In this document: positions 52,515-61,978 of the stretch, one piece after another
Layout: the number at the start of each line of letters is the position of its first letter
Numbering within the stretch: the first letter of the stretch is position 1
Origin: Algoriphagus terrigena DSM 22685
GTDB lineage: Bacteria; Bacteroidota; Bacteroidia; Cytophagales; Cyclobacteriaceae
Direction: 5' to 3'
Assembly (NCBI RefSeq): GCF_000429445.1
Contig: NZ_AUBW01000021.1
Coordinates: 1 to 64,000 of the forward strand
DNA: 64,000 nt
Program-made: the position numbers and the translations under genes
Notes under the pieces: generated by a model
What the model was told of the DNA's origin: nothing
Seen by the model: the letters and a program-made list of their open reading frames with translations, nothing else
Databases searched by the model: none

Positions 52515-53372
52515 CTATTCCCTGTGGGCAAGACACTCTTGGAGCGAAACCCTCCAATGGTTGATCTTAATGCTAAAATCAGCTTTGATTTTAGCCTTAC
52601 TCAAAACAGAATAGTAAGGCCTTTTGGCCGGAGTAGGATATTGGGTGGACGGTATCGGACTGACGGTGCAATCCAAGCCGCTCATTTCCATCACGGCCAT
52701 GGCGAAATCATACCAAGAGCAAACGCCCTCATTGGAGAAGTGGTAGATTGACGTGGTATTGTTGCTCAGGCGGGGCAGAATATCCAGGATACAGATGGCT
52801 AAGTCCCTTGCGTAGGTCGGTGTGCCGATCTGATCAGCTACGACATTCAGTTCGGAGCGCTCCGAGCCCAATCTCCGCATCGTCTTCACGAAGTTATTTC
52901 CAAACGTGCTGTATACCCAAGAAGTCCTGATCACGATGGAATTGGGTAGATTCAGTGCCAATATGGCCTGCTCTCCGGCGAGTTTTGTCACACCATAGAC
53001 GCTCTGAGGATTGGGAATGGAATCCGCCTCATAAGGCTGGAAGGATTCTCCGTCAAAGACATAGTCAGTTGAAACGTGGACAAACTTCACGTTGAACTCC
53101 TTAGCCGCCTCAGCCAGATACTTTGCTGCGAGATGATTGACTTTATCCGCAAGCTCTATTTCGGTCTCAGCCCGATCCACCGCTGTATAAGCTGCGCAAT
53201 TGATGACAGCGTCCACATAATTCGTTTGGAAAAAACTCCAAACAGCTTCTCTGTCCGTAATGTCCAGTTCGGCTACATCCGTGAATATAAATTCCAACGG
53301 ATACCCTGAGGAGATTTGGCGGATCTCCGAACCCAGCTGTCCAGACGCTCCTGTAACCAATATTTTATGCAT
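52515..53372 (-). CDS. rmlD: dTDP-4-dehydrorhamnose reductase
   Basis: The last step of dTDP-L-rhamnose synthesis, NADPH-dependent. The 285-residue protein has [20 protein letters not shown] as nucleotide loop, FVHVSTDYVFDGE for the catalytic Thr/Tyr region and VYGVTKLAGEQAIL (YxxxK). The ATG at 53372 is chosen because an upstream ATG (53405) would add eleven residues before the family start. The chosen start overlaps the rmlC end by 8 bases. It is the last gene of rmlA-rmlC-rmlD. Confidence 0.92.
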   Translation of the reverse strand: MHKILVTGASGQLGSEIRQISSGYPLEFIFTDVAELDITDREAVWSFFQTNYVDAVINCAAYTAVDRAETEIELADKVNHLAAKYLAEAAKEFNVKFVHVSTDYVFDGESFQPYEADSIPNPQSVYGVTKLAGEQAILALNLPNSIVIRTSWVYSTFGNNFVKTMRRLGSERSELNVVADQIGTPTYARDLAICILDILPRLSNNTTSIYHFSNEGVCSWYDFAMAVMEMSGLDCTVSPIPSTQYPTPAKRPYYSVLSKAKIKADFSIKINHWRVSLQECLAHRE

Positions 53373-53937
53373 ACAAATCCTCGGCAAAGGTGAATAAATC
53401 CGCATCCTTCAAAGATGGCTGCTTTCTGTCTTTTTCAGAAAGCTTCAGCTGATCCAGCTGCAAGATCCAGTCGATTCCCAGCGCAGGATCGTCAAAAGCC
53501 AGCCCCCGATCTGCCTGTGGATTGTAATAGTTGTCCACTTTGTAGTTAAAAACTGCCCAATCGCTCAAGACTACAAATCCATGGGCGAATCCTCTCGGAA
53601 CAAAAAGTTGACGCCGATTTTCGGCTGACAGCTCTTCGGCCACGTACTTCCCGAAGGTCGGCGAGCCTTTTCGAATGTCCACTGCCACATCCAAAACTTT
53701 CCCCTCGGTCACTCGCACGATCTTGGATTGCGAAAATGGTGGCAGCTGAAAGTGCAATCCACGTAGCACTCCAAACTCAGATTTGGATTCATTGTCCTGG
53801 CAAAAACCCAGTCGAAAACCCAAAAACTCTTCCAGTTTGTCTTGTCTGAAGGTCTCCGCAAAATAACCTCTTTGATCTCCAAATACGGTGGGCTCTATAA
53901 GCACCACATCGGGAATTTCTGTTCTCAGGAATTTCAT
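53365..53937 (-). CDS. rmlC: dTDP-4-dehydrorhamnose 3,5-epimerase
   Basis: A 190-residue cupin that epimerises dTDP-4-keto-6-deoxyglucose at C3 and C5. [39 protein letters not shown] (catalytic His in RGLHFQ) and [17 protein letters not shown] are the family motifs. The length is normal. The ATG overlaps the rmlA stop by 4 bases. Confidence 0.93.
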   Translation of the reverse strand: MKFLRTEIPDVVLIEPTVFGDQRGYFAETFRQDKLEEFLGFRLGFCQDNESKSEFGVLRGLHFQLPPFSQSKIVRVTEGKVLDVAVDIRKGSPTFGKYVAEELSAENRRQLFVPRGFAHGFVVLSDWAVFNYKVDNYYNPQADRGLAFDDPALGIDWILQLDQLKLSEKDRKQPSLKDADLFTFAEDLYA

Positions 53938-54818
53938 TTTTTTCGCTGCTGTACTTTTTTGATCAAATATTGACCGTACTCATTCTTCTTAAGGGGCTCG
54001 GCCAACGCAAGCAATTGATCGCTGTCGATGTATCCTAGCTCAAAGGCAATCTCTTCTAGACAAGCGACTTTTAGCCCCTGTCTCTTCTCAATGGTATGGA
54101 TGAAATTGGAAGCCTCCAGCATGGACTCATGGGTCCCGGTATCCAGCCAGGCATATCCCCTGCCCAGCAGCTCAACCATTAGATCTTTGGATTCCAGGTA
54201 GACTTGATTCACTGTAGTAATCTCAAGTTCTCCGCGGTGGCTTGGTTTGATTGTCTTTGCGACTTGAATCACCGAGTTGGGGTAGAAATAGAGCCCGACC
54301 ACTGCATGGTTACTTTTGGGATGTTCGGGCTTCTCCTCGATCGAAATTACTGTTCCGTCCTTGTCAAATTCCGCAACACCATAGCGCTCTGGATCGTTGA
54401 CATAATAACCAAAAATCGTCGCTTTGCCTTTTTCCTGGACATTTATCAGCGATTTTTTGAGTAGACCTGTCAAGCCATGGCCGTGGAAGATATTGTCGCC
54501 CAATACCAAGCATACCGAATCACCGCCAATAAACTCCTCACCGATTATAAAAGCCTGGGCCAGTCCGTCTGGGCTGGGTTGCTCAGCATAGCTGAAGCTT
54601 ATTCCCAATTCGCTACCGTCTCCCAACAGTTTTTTGAAGTTTGGCAGGTCGTCTGGTGTGGAAATAATTAAAATTTCCCTAATTCCGGCCAGCATCAATA
54701 CTGATATCGGGTAATAAACCATCGGTTTGTCGTAGACCGACAGCAGTTGTTTCGAGGTTCCCTTGGTGATCGGGTACAATCTTGTGCCAGACCCTCCTGC
54801 TAGTACTATTCCTTTCAT
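53934..54818 (-). CDS. rmlA: Glucose-1-phosphate thymidylyltransferase
   Basis: A 294-residue enzyme that makes dTDP-glucose from glucose-1-phosphate and d[23 protein letters not shown] is the nucleotide-binding start, [20 protein letters not shown] follows, and [10 protein letters not shown] and [13 protein letters not shown] are typical RmlA motifs. It heads the rml block, followed by rmlC and rmlD. RmlB (4,6-dehydratase) is not in the window and must be encoded elsewhere. The same dTDP-4-keto sugar would feed the Fdt pathway. Confidence 0.93.
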   Translation of the reverse strand: MKGIVLAGGSGTRLYPITKGTSKQLLSVYDKPMVYYPISVLMLAGIREILIISTPDDLPNFKKLLGDGSELGISFSYAEQPSPDGLAQAFIIGEEFIGGDSVCLVLGDNIFHGHGLTGLLKKSLINVQEKGKATIFGYYVNDPERYGVAEFDKDGTVISIEEKPEHPKSNHAVVGLYFYPNSVIQVAKTIKPSHRGELEITTVNQVYLESKDLMVELLGRGYAWLDTGTHESMLEASNFIHTIEKRQGLKVACLEEIAFELGYIDSDQLLALAEPLKKNEYGQYLIKKVQQRKK

Positions 54819-55334
54819 CTGTTTATAATTGACTTTGAGTGTTCAGATAGCCTGTCCCGAACTTGATTCCGGAGACTACCTTAGATAATCCTTACCTGTG
54901 GGAGGTGAGTTTCTCTTTAGCATTTCATATCGTCTAATTGACTAATTTTCTTTTAAATAAGGCTTTATTTTATTCAAGAATTCACCAAATTCCAGTTCAA
55001 AATCCGATCCAGTCGACACAAATTTTTCGGAATCGTGATCAACTGCCTTCTATCAAAAAGTAATAGAGATCCTAAACTAAGAATATCTGCCCTCTTTCGA
55101 CAGTGTTCTTTAATACGATCAGACTATCGGACAGATTGTGATCAAAAGTATCTCCGTTCGTATCGAGCAAGCAATTGTCTCAAGATTCTACAAACCTCGA
55201 AGACATCAGTATCAGTATGGCAAATCCTTGCAAGGTATCATTGTCGCAGTGGTAACCAATACTCTTATCTTCTCTCGATACTAATGAATTAACCTTTCCG
55301 TTGCCTATCGGACATTAGGTGTCTTTTAAACTCC
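54819..55334. other. 516-bp intergenic region upstream of rmlA
   Basis: No recognisable gene is found between the wzi-like and rmlA genes. The stretch should carry the rmlA promoter, but no clear TTTG/TAnnTTTG pair was found and no terminator is visible for the upstream operon. Transcription through it remains possible. Confidence 0.5.
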
Positions 55335-57041
55335 TCACCTCTGGAGAAGGTAGATCAAACTGATCTGTGCGGAAAAAGACGACAAATTTTTCCCCTTAGG
55401 AAAGCTGTCCTTCGTCGTCGCGCTATTCTGCCACTGGTAATTATGCCCGTGGATGAACTGCGTCTTACTACTCAGAATAAACCGGTCCCATTGCTGATCC
55501 CACAGAAATCCCAAGCTGAAGTCAATCCATGGTTTCTTTTCAGGATTGTTTTCAAATACGCTATAGAAAAAATCCTGATGGTTTGCGACCCTTTGGAATA
55601 GGACTCCAAACTTGTTCAGGTGGTGGACTTTAGAGATTTCCAAAATCTGCGCGTTGGCCCCGGTGCCAATTCCGGACCCCATGGCTTCGCCATAATTGGT
55701 AAATCCTCTCACTTGGTAGTGGGTATGCCAACTGGTATTGGTGACTCCCAACACCTCATACCTAATATACCGATTGATTGACTCAGACTGATGGATCACC
55801 TCCCCTCTGATCTGCAAGTATTCATTTGGTTTGCTTAAAGAGATTAATTTCGTAAACCCGAATAAATAGGCTCGCGCGTGTTCGGGGTTTAAGATAAATT
55901 CCCGCCAGTTGAAATTGTGGTCGCGTTTGCCAAACTCAGAATAGATCTCAAACTTCCCTTTTGTACTTCTAAACTTGAAAAAGACCGAGACCTGTTGATC
56001 CTGGGCCAGCCCGTCATAGTCGACAGAATGTCCATTTTTAAAAAGCTTTTCCTTTTGGAAGGCTTCGAAGATCGGGAATCTACCCTGAAGCGTTTTTTCA
56101 ACATTTTCACTGTACTGCTGAAAGGTTCTATTGAATCCGACGAAGAAGTTCCTAAGAAATGCCGGCTGGTAAGTCAAAGAAATACCACTCACATATCTCC
56201 AGTCTCCCGAAAATGCGCGAAAATATTGGTTATTCAAGGCTTCATTTTGAGAGGGTGCCAGGCCGGAATCCTCAGCCCTGCCGGCGATGATCACTGCCTC
56301 CAGATGGCCGATGCCAATATTTACAGGGGCTGAAGTCCTCAGAAACGCATGGGGAATGCCTCTGGCATTGTTAGAAAAGATCAGGCCGGTAAATTGCCCC
56401 GGTCCCCACCAGATATTTTGGGTTCCCACACCTACTTCCACTTTCCCAAAGTTCAATGAGATAAAAGACTGCCCCGGCGTGATGAAATTGGCATAGCTGT
56501 CCCCGAAGTGTTCGGGATTGTCTCCAAAGTTCCAGTACCGGAAGCGGCCAAAATTTATTTTGTCCGAAAAATTACCGCCATAGCCCTGAAACGACTTATT
56601 CTGGCTCAGCACAAACTCTGGGCTGATTTGGATCTGTAGGATTGACAACCTTGCATAGATTCCCGCGGAAAGAAGATTTTGCCAGCCGGCACCGTTCAAT
56701 AGTGCTGAATTCCCCCAACCAAACGGACGGTTAGAATTGTAAACCGTGGTATTCAAAACAGGAAGAAACATAAAATCCGCGATCTTCCGCTTTTTTGCAG
56801 GGCTGGTCTTTTGGTGAGTTGAATCACTGACCGCTTCTATCCGTTCAGCAAAAAGATCTCCTTCGTGCATTCTGATGGGCCGCAGAGCAAAGGAGTAGTT
56901 TTTAAAGCCCTGGCCAAGCAAATTCTGTCTTCGAGCCACTTCCTCAAGCACGGGATATCCGGCGGGAATAGTCTGCCCATGCCCGGGTCGCACTAAAACC
57001 CAAAACAGTGAAATCAACAAAAAATACTTTCTACTCTGCAT
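55335..57041 (-). CDS. wzi: Wzi-like capsule assembly outer-membrane protein
   Basis: The 568-residue product has a signal peptide (MQSRKYFLLISLFWVLVRPGHG) and a long beta-barrel pattern with repeated aromatic-rich strands (FGRFRYWNFGDNPEHFGDSY, VGVGTQNIWWGPGQFTGLIF, GIPHAFLRTSAPVNIGIGHL), as in the Bacteroidetes capsule assembly Wzi family. It should hold exported capsular polysaccharide at the cell surface. The ATG at 57041 overlaps the preceding stop by one base (TGATG). The in-frame ATG 48 bases upstream would place a non-signal stretch first. Confidence 0.87.
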   Translation of the reverse strand: MQSRKYFLLISLFWVLVRPGHGQTIPAGYPVLEEVARRQNLLGQGFKNYSFALRPIRMHEGDLFAERIEAVSDSTHQKTSPAKKRKIADFMFLPVLNTTVYNSNRPFGWGNSALLNGAGWQNLLSAGIYARLSILQIQISPEFVLSQNKSFQGYGGNFSDKINFGRFRYWNFGDNPEHFGDSYANFITPGQSFISLNFGKVEVGVGTQNIWWGPGQFTGLIFSNNARGIPHAFLRTSAPVNIGIGHLEAVIIAGRAEDSGLAPSQNEALNNQYFRAFSGDWRYVSGISLTYQPAFLRNFFVGFNRTFQQYSENVEKTLQGRFPIFEAFQKEKLFKNGHSVDYDGLAQDQQVSVFFKFRSTKGKFEIYSEFGKRDHNFNWREFILNPEHARAYLFGFTKLISLSKPNEYLQIRGEVIHQSESINRYIRYEVLGVTNTSWHTHYQVRGFTNYGEAMGSGIGTGANAQILEISKVHHLNKFGVLFQRVANHQDFFYSVFENNPEKKPWIDFSLGFLWDQQWDRFILSSKTQFIHGHNYQWQNSATTKDSFPKGKNLSSFSAQISLIYLLQR

Positions 57042-58129
57042 CAAAGAGATTCGAGCATAGCCACATATTTCTTGGTAATGGCCCGCCAAGAGTAGTTTTT
57101 CTTCGCAAGTTTGGCTAAGTCCAATTTCATTTGGTCTCGATCCAGATCGCGTATTTGGAACAGAAGCTTTTTCAATTCGTCAAAATCACTGAAGTATATC
57201 GCCTTACCAAAAGTCGTCTCTCTGTTATAGTTGACCCCATATGCTATCACAGGCAGTCCCAAATACATCGCCTCGACTAAGGATGGATTGGTACCTCCGG
57301 CGCTGTGGCCGTGCAGGTAGAAGTAGCAATTGGAACGAAGGACATTCAACTCTTCCGTTTCGTAAATGGGATTGTATAAAATAATGTTCTTTATTTTTGA
57401 ATATTCGTGGTAGAGTTTCAATCCATAGTCGCTGGCATTCCAGTTGCCCACCACCACATAAGGCATTCCTATCTGGCACTCCTTAAATGCCCGCAATTGC
57501 ATTTCCACGTTGTTCTCAGGCTCTATCCTACAGACAGAAAAGACATACGGCGAAGCTAGAAATGAAAACTTCTTTCGAAAAGGTTCCGGTTCCACCCAAC
57601 TTACATGGTTGGCGCCATATGCAATCAAAAATGACTCTTTTTCGTATTCACTGCGGATATAATCTTGTATGTGCTTATTGTCGGCGATCACACCATGGGA
57701 AAAACGAACCGCCAGAGCTTCAGAGAGCCTCAAGAATTTCTTAGCAAAAAAACCCCATTTGTCGCGTTTCCATTCCAGTCCATCTATATGGGTTATGATT
57801 TTGGCTTTGGTAAAAGGCCTTAGCAGCGGGATCATTACCGCCCCGGAAACCCCCAAGAGCAGTATATAATGTTGATTCCTGCAGGACTTAAGTAAAGAAA
57901 GCGAATCGTAAATTACACTTTGGACTCCGTTTGCCTTCTTGTTAAGATAGACCAGATGCGCGCCTTTATAAGAACGCAGTTTTTCAGGATAAGATTTGCT
58001 CTCACAAAAAACGGTAACTTCAAAGAATTTAGGCAAAAAGTCCAATAAGTTATCTACAAGGGTTTCAAAGCCACCGTAGTTGGCCGGAACTCCTACGATA
58101 CCCAGGATCGCAAGTCTTTTCTTAGTCAT
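57041..58129 (-). CDS. DUF1972/family 4-type rhamnosyltransferase-like protein
   Basis: The 362-residue protein starts RLAILGIVGVPANYGGFETL, the hallmark of the DUF1972 N-terminal domain found in Cps2T/WsaF-like rhamnosyltransferases. The GT-B second half ends with HSAGGTNPSLVEAMYLGLPV. A donor dTDP-rhamnose from rmlACD fits this. It overlaps the GH123-like gene by 8 bases upstream and wzi by 1 base downstream. Confidence 0.83.
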   Translation of the reverse strand: MTKKRLAILGIVGVPANYGGFETLVDNLLDFLPKFFEVTVFCESKSYPEKLRSYKGAHLVYLNKKANGVQSVIYDSLSLLKSCRNQHYILLLGVSGAVMIPLLRPFTKAKIITHIDGLEWKRDKWGFFAKKFLRLSEALAVRFSHGVIADNKHIQDYIRSEYEKESFLIAYGANHVSWVEPEPFRKKFSFLASPYVFSVCRIEPENNVEMQLRAFKECQIGMPYVVVGNWNASDYGLKLYHEYSKIKNIILYNPIYETEELNVLRSNCYFYLHGHSAGGTNPSLVEAMYLGLPVIAYGVNYNRETTFGKAIYFSDFDELKKLLFQIRDLDRDQMKLDLAKLAKKNYSWRAITKKYVAMLESL

Positions 58130-59714
58130 TCAAGTAATTTTTCATAGACTGAACAGCTGTATATCTATCTTCTTCGATATTGATCAAAAAGTATCTCGTT
58201 AAAGAAGTAGACATTATTCGACTTTGCTTGGCGTTGCTTTTGGCGTCAAGTTTGGCCACTTCTTCAAATGCATCTTGCAGCACTAAATAACGGGTTGAAA
58301 CCTGGCCGTCGGGATAAACAAAATGAGCGTCCCCAGACGGCACATCAGCATAGATCGCATTCGTACTGATCTGAGAAGACCATTTATTAAATGCCCACCT
58401 TAGAATACCATTGTATCCCTTTGCTCTAGAAAGCAGCGTTAAAAAATAGATGTCCCGATAATCAGACGTGAGCAACAAATTTGGTTGGTTTGACTTTTCA
58501 AAACAAGAAGTATACAGCGATGTTTTTTTCGCTGACAGTATTCTTTTTTTCATTTCACCGGCATCCACTACCACATTCATAGGCATGGAATAATCCTCAA
58601 TCCAATCGGATAAAAAAGGATAAAAATCACCTGCAAATCCCATTTTAAGGCTAGGGAATTCATTTTTCACCCATTTCGCCAGATCAAGAGTCATATTTGG
58701 ATCTCTTTCGTCGACAAACAAAATTGCTTTATCATGCCATCCTTTCCTCTTTAAATGTTCCGAAAAATCGAGGAGAAACGGCTTCCAAAATGATTGATAT
58801 TCCGGAGTACCTGGCTGGGTCTGAACTGACTGAACTGTCGAAGTTGCGTCATCGAAATAAAACAAAAAACCATTCCATGGAAATAGGTTGTGAACTGCAA
58901 TCTGCCCTGTAATCCCCTTGGATTGGGCCAATTCAACGTACTTATCAAAAACCGAATAATCATATCTAAAAGTACCATTACCCAACTTTTTCACCTGGAT
59001 CATCATTTCGTCGAATGGTCGGATTCGCGTATTGTATAAATCCCAAAATACAGAGGTGGTGATGCTTCGCTGGTTGATCTGTTGTAGCAATTCAAACATC
59101 TCCCCAACATGTTCCCAGTGCTTTTCGGACCATGGCTTGATTTGATAGTAATCAGCCATCGAAATTGGAAATTGCCAAAAATCAGAATAAAAGTCCAGCT
59201 GATTCAAATCTTCTAATACTCTGTTCTTTACGGAGAGAGATCCTTTTACGCGAACCTCACTTGTATTTTGCGAAAAGCTAATGACAAAGGGAAATTTTCC
59301 TGCTATTGAATTTGATTTAGGCTTGATTCGGACAAGCAGCCATTGACCTTCGCCGTCAGCATCAAAAGTCAGATCCGGTTTTTGCTCTGCCCGATCAGGC
59401 ACCATCACATCCTCAAAGGTGCCTTTTTCCTTATCCGTACCACAATTTCCAGCCGAAAAGTCAGCTAAGACCTCATGCAATAGATAAAGTTGAAAATCCG
59501 CATCCAAACCCGAAAAACTCACTTCAACTCGTCCAGAGTTCTTGGATTCATATCGAACAGGGATCAATGTTCCGTCGTTCTTCCACGAAACAAACTCGCC
59601 ATGGGATGGCTGTGGGTCATACAGTTTCTCTAAGTTGAATATCTCTGCCTTTTGAGCTAAAGCGTCAAATGGAAAAAGCATTATAAGTACTAAAACTCCA
59701 ATGCGTAGTTTCAT
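58122..59714 (-). CDS. GH123/DUF4091-like glycoside hydrolase, exported
   Basis: A 530-residue secreted protein. The ATG at 59714 begins a clean signal peptide (MKLRIGVLVLIMLFPFDALA), while an upstream ATG would add 13 residues. The region NQRSITTSVFWDLYNTRIRP to ILFVDERDPNMTLDLAKWVK matches the catalytic domain of the DUF4091/GH123 type; the DE pair in FVDERD is in the place of the catalytic Asp-Glu of beta-N-acetylgalactosaminidases. ILRWAFNKWSS is another family-like stretch. It may trim or modify a HexNAc polymer. Its presence in the middle of glycosyltransferase genes, with an 8-base overlap, suggests a role in the polymer made here. Confidence 0.7.
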   Translation of the reverse strand: MKLRIGVLVLIMLFPFDALAQKAEIFNLEKLYDPQPSHGEFVSWKNDGTLIPVRYESKNSGRVEVSFSGLDADFQLYLLHEVLADFSAGNCGTDKEKGTFEDVMVPDRAEQKPDLTFDADGEGQWLLVRIKPKSNSIAGKFPFVISFSQNTSEVRVKGSLSVKNRVLEDLNQLDFYSDFWQFPISMADYYQIKPWSEKHWEHVGEMFELLQQINQRSITTSVFWDLYNTRIRPFDEMMIQVKKLGNGTFRYDYSVFDKYVELAQSKGITGQIAVHNLFPWNGFLFYFDDATSTVQSVQTQPGTPEYQSFWKPFLLDFSEHLKRKGWHDKAILFVDERDPNMTLDLAKWVKNEFPSLKMGFAGDFYPFLSDWIEDYSMPMNVVVDAGEMKKRILSAKKTSLYTSCFEKSNQPNLLLTSDYRDIYFLTLLSRAKGYNGILRWAFNKWSSQISTNAIYADVPSGDAHFVYPDGQVSTRYLVLQDAFEEVAKLDAKSNAKQSRIMSTSLTRYFLINIEEDRYTAVQSMKNYLND

Positions 59715-59736
59715 CACAAACAATTGACTGAATAAA

Positions 59737-60873
59737 TCAATAAGAACCAACACTTACGTTGAAATAATCTTTCAGATTTTCTAGATATATTTTGTCAGAA
59801 TACATCTCCTCGTAGACAGCTTTACCGGCTTCTCCTAATTTCTTGCGAAGGGCCTGATCTGTTGCAAGCACATCTAATGAACGTGCAAATTCTGCGGGAT
59901 TATGTGGCGATATCAAAATTCCATTTACATGATTTTGAATAACTTCTGACGCCCCTCCGTTATTTGTAGCTAAAACAACTTTTCCGCAAGAAAGACCCTC
60001 CAGTACGGTGGTTGGAAAAGGGTCTTTCATAAGTGACGGCACAACAAGAACGTCAGTTTCGTTCAGATAATCTCTCACATCGATGACGAATGGAAAATAT
60101 TCGACTTTAACTTTCAGATTAAGAATGTCCTCTTTGAGTAGGTCAACATAGCTATCTCTCATTGGCGCAGGCCCCCCGATTATTCTCGCCCTGATAATAT
60201 CGTACGATTTCACTTCCTTAAGAGCATCCAAAAAATACCAAATTCCTTTTTCTGGCATAATTCGAGCAATCAGCGTAACCAATATTTCACCACTTCGATC
60301 TGCTTCTTTCCTTGGAACCTCCAAACTTGGGATTCCATTATGAATCACCGTGACTTTGGCCGGTAAAGGTGCATCTTGCCATTTTTCCAAACCCATTTTT
60401 ACAGCTCTAGAAACGCACAACACATTGTTCGCCCACCTTACAGCGAAAATTGAAATAAATTTAGCAACCAACTTGGGCTGCTCCAAGATTTCATGAACAT
60501 GCAGGATTGACTTAATACCCATAAATCTTATAATAGGTAATACGAAAAAATTAGATAATGTATTAATATAGATCAACTCAATATTAGAATGCTTTTGCTC
60601 TTTTCTTACATACAAATAAAAATTCACGATTAGACCAACTAAATGAAGCATTCCTCTTATAGAAAACATGCTCCTTTGAATGATCGGGAGAAAATCGCAT
60701 TTCCTGATCGCTACATGAGGATTATTTCTTCTGAGTAATTGGAGGAATGGTCCTTCAAGCGTTGGCAGCCAAACTTCAGTGACCGCCGAGTCAGGCAGCG
60801 CCTTTAGAGCGAGGGACAATATTCGATTCGAACCATATAGATCCGTGGTTGCGTTAATTACTACTACTCGCAT
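59737..60873 (-). CDS. Family 4 glycosyltransferase
   Basis: A 378-residue GT-B enzyme: MRVVVINATTDLYGSNRILS start, ILVTLIARIMPEKGIWYFLD at the second domain and MKDPFPTTVLEGLSCGKVVL as the donor site. It overlaps the wzy-like gene upstream by 20 bases and leaves 22 bases before the GH123-like gene. Confidence 0.85.
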   Translation of the reverse strand: MRVVVINATTDLYGSNRILSLALKALPDSAVTEVWLPTLEGPFLQLLRRNNPHVAIRKCDFLPIIQRSMFSIRGMLHLVGLIVNFYLYVRKEQKHSNIELIYINTLSNFFVLPIIRFMGIKSILHVHEILEQPKLVAKFISIFAVRWANNVLCVSRAVKMGLEKWQDAPLPAKVTVIHNGIPSLEVPRKEADRSGEILVTLIARIMPEKGIWYFLDALKEVKSYDIIRARIIGGPAPMRDSYVDLLKEDILNLKVKVEYFPFVIDVRDYLNETDVLVVPSLMKDPFPTTVLEGLSCGKVVLATNNGGASEVIQNHVNGILISPHNPAEFARSLDVLATDQALRKKLGEAGKAVYEEMYSDKIYLENLKDYFNVSVGSY

Positions 60874-61978
60874 TCTCAGAGGTGGATATCAACATGAGGG
60901 TTCCGCAAACAAGGAAAAAAATCGGGGAGACTATCTCTTGTGTAAAAAACTGAGTGAAGAAAAAATAGAAACTGAATATAATTGCGATATTAAATCTCTG
61001 TTTCAGCAAAAACGAAACGACTAGAACTACTCCGGAAGTCATATAGAGGAAGAGCCCGATAAATCCGTAGGTGTGAAGCAGCATCGCATAGATATTCTCA
61101 ATGTCATGTCTATGGCTCCATTTGACCATTCTTAGCACCTCGCTGGAATAAATATTGGTTGCCTTTCCAAATAGGTATCCGACAAATGTGTTGTTTTCCC
61201 AATAAGAGATGAAAAAACCTTGGAGCAACTCCGAGCGTGAACTAAGGGTAGAAGAATTAAAAATAAACAAATTAATAATGTCAAAAAAAGCGATATAAAT
61301 TGTCAAGGCAAAAGCCAAAAAAGCCAAAAAAGCCCATCTGTAATATAAGCTCATGAAGAGCAGAAAAAAGAGGTAGGTTGATCGGTTAAATGTCAATAAA
61401 ATAGCAAATGCAACGATGAAAAACATCAAATTAGATTTCAAACCCTTTAAATGGACTTTGAGGACCATCCATAAGATACATATGGATCCAAACGTCTGTA
61501 CTGTCGGGCTAAGTCCCATCAGGGGTCGAAGAAACGGCAGCCCCTTATCTCCCAGTGAAGTAACAAAGATATTAGGGCCAAGAATGTATGAAGCCACACC
61601 TGCAAAAAGTGCAATTAAGATGTAGATACTTAAGACCGAGTATAGAATTTCAACAAATCTGGGGTGGTCAAAAAAATTCAGAAAAATTATTCCAAATAGT
61701 GGAAAAAAAATCATGGGATTGAATACCTCATTAACTATACTAATAAGCAACAAGTACGAAGTCAAAAAAAGAACAATGTAAAGTTTCGTACTATATAAAA
61801 TGGGTTCTTTCAATTTAGCAACAAACATCAATACAATAAAAGCTAAGAGAGCAACCTTATCGACTTTAAGTGCGGAGGAAAGCAACATGAAAAATAATCC
61901 GAATAGAATAACATTGTAGATTTTACGATTCAGATCTTCAATCCTAAAAGAATTATAAAGTTCTCTATTTGAGTACAT
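60854..61978 (-). CDS. wzy: O-antigen polymerase-like membrane protein (Wzy, copy 2)
   Basis: The 374-residue protein has about ten to eleven hydrophobic helices and a periplasmic loop late in the chain (NSSTLSSRSELLQGFFISYW and GKATNIYSSEVLRMVKWSHR). This is the layout of Wzy/WaaL proteins but shorter than copy 1. NRSTYLFFLLFMSLYY is a conserved-looking helix start. The ATG at 61978 is chosen over a TTG one codon upstream. The gene is A+T-rich and poorly conserved, as is usual for Wzy. Confidence 0.7.
   Translation of the reverse strand: MYSNRELYNSFRIEDLNRKIYNVILFGLFFMLLSSALKVDKVALLAFIVLMFVAKLKEPILYSTKLYIVLFLTSYLLLISIVNEVFNPMIFFPLFGIIFLNFFDHPRFVEILYSVLSIYILIALFAGVASYILGPNIFVTSLGDKGLPFLRPLMGLSPTVQTFGSICILWMVLKVHLKGLKSNLMFFIVAFAILLTFNRSTYLFFLLFMSLYYRWAFLAFLAFALTIYIAFFDIINLFIFNSSTLSSRSELLQGFFISYWENNTFVGYLFGKATNIYSSEVLRMVKWSHRHDIENIYAMLLHTYGFIGLFLYMTSGVVLVVSFLLKQRFNIAIIFSFYFFFTQFFTQEIVSPIFFLVCGTLMLISTSENASSSN

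Noticed and set aside
55035-55292. 85-residue plus-strand frame between wzi and rmlA
   Set aside because: The sequence is not protein-like on either strand and no transposase or regulator motif could be found.
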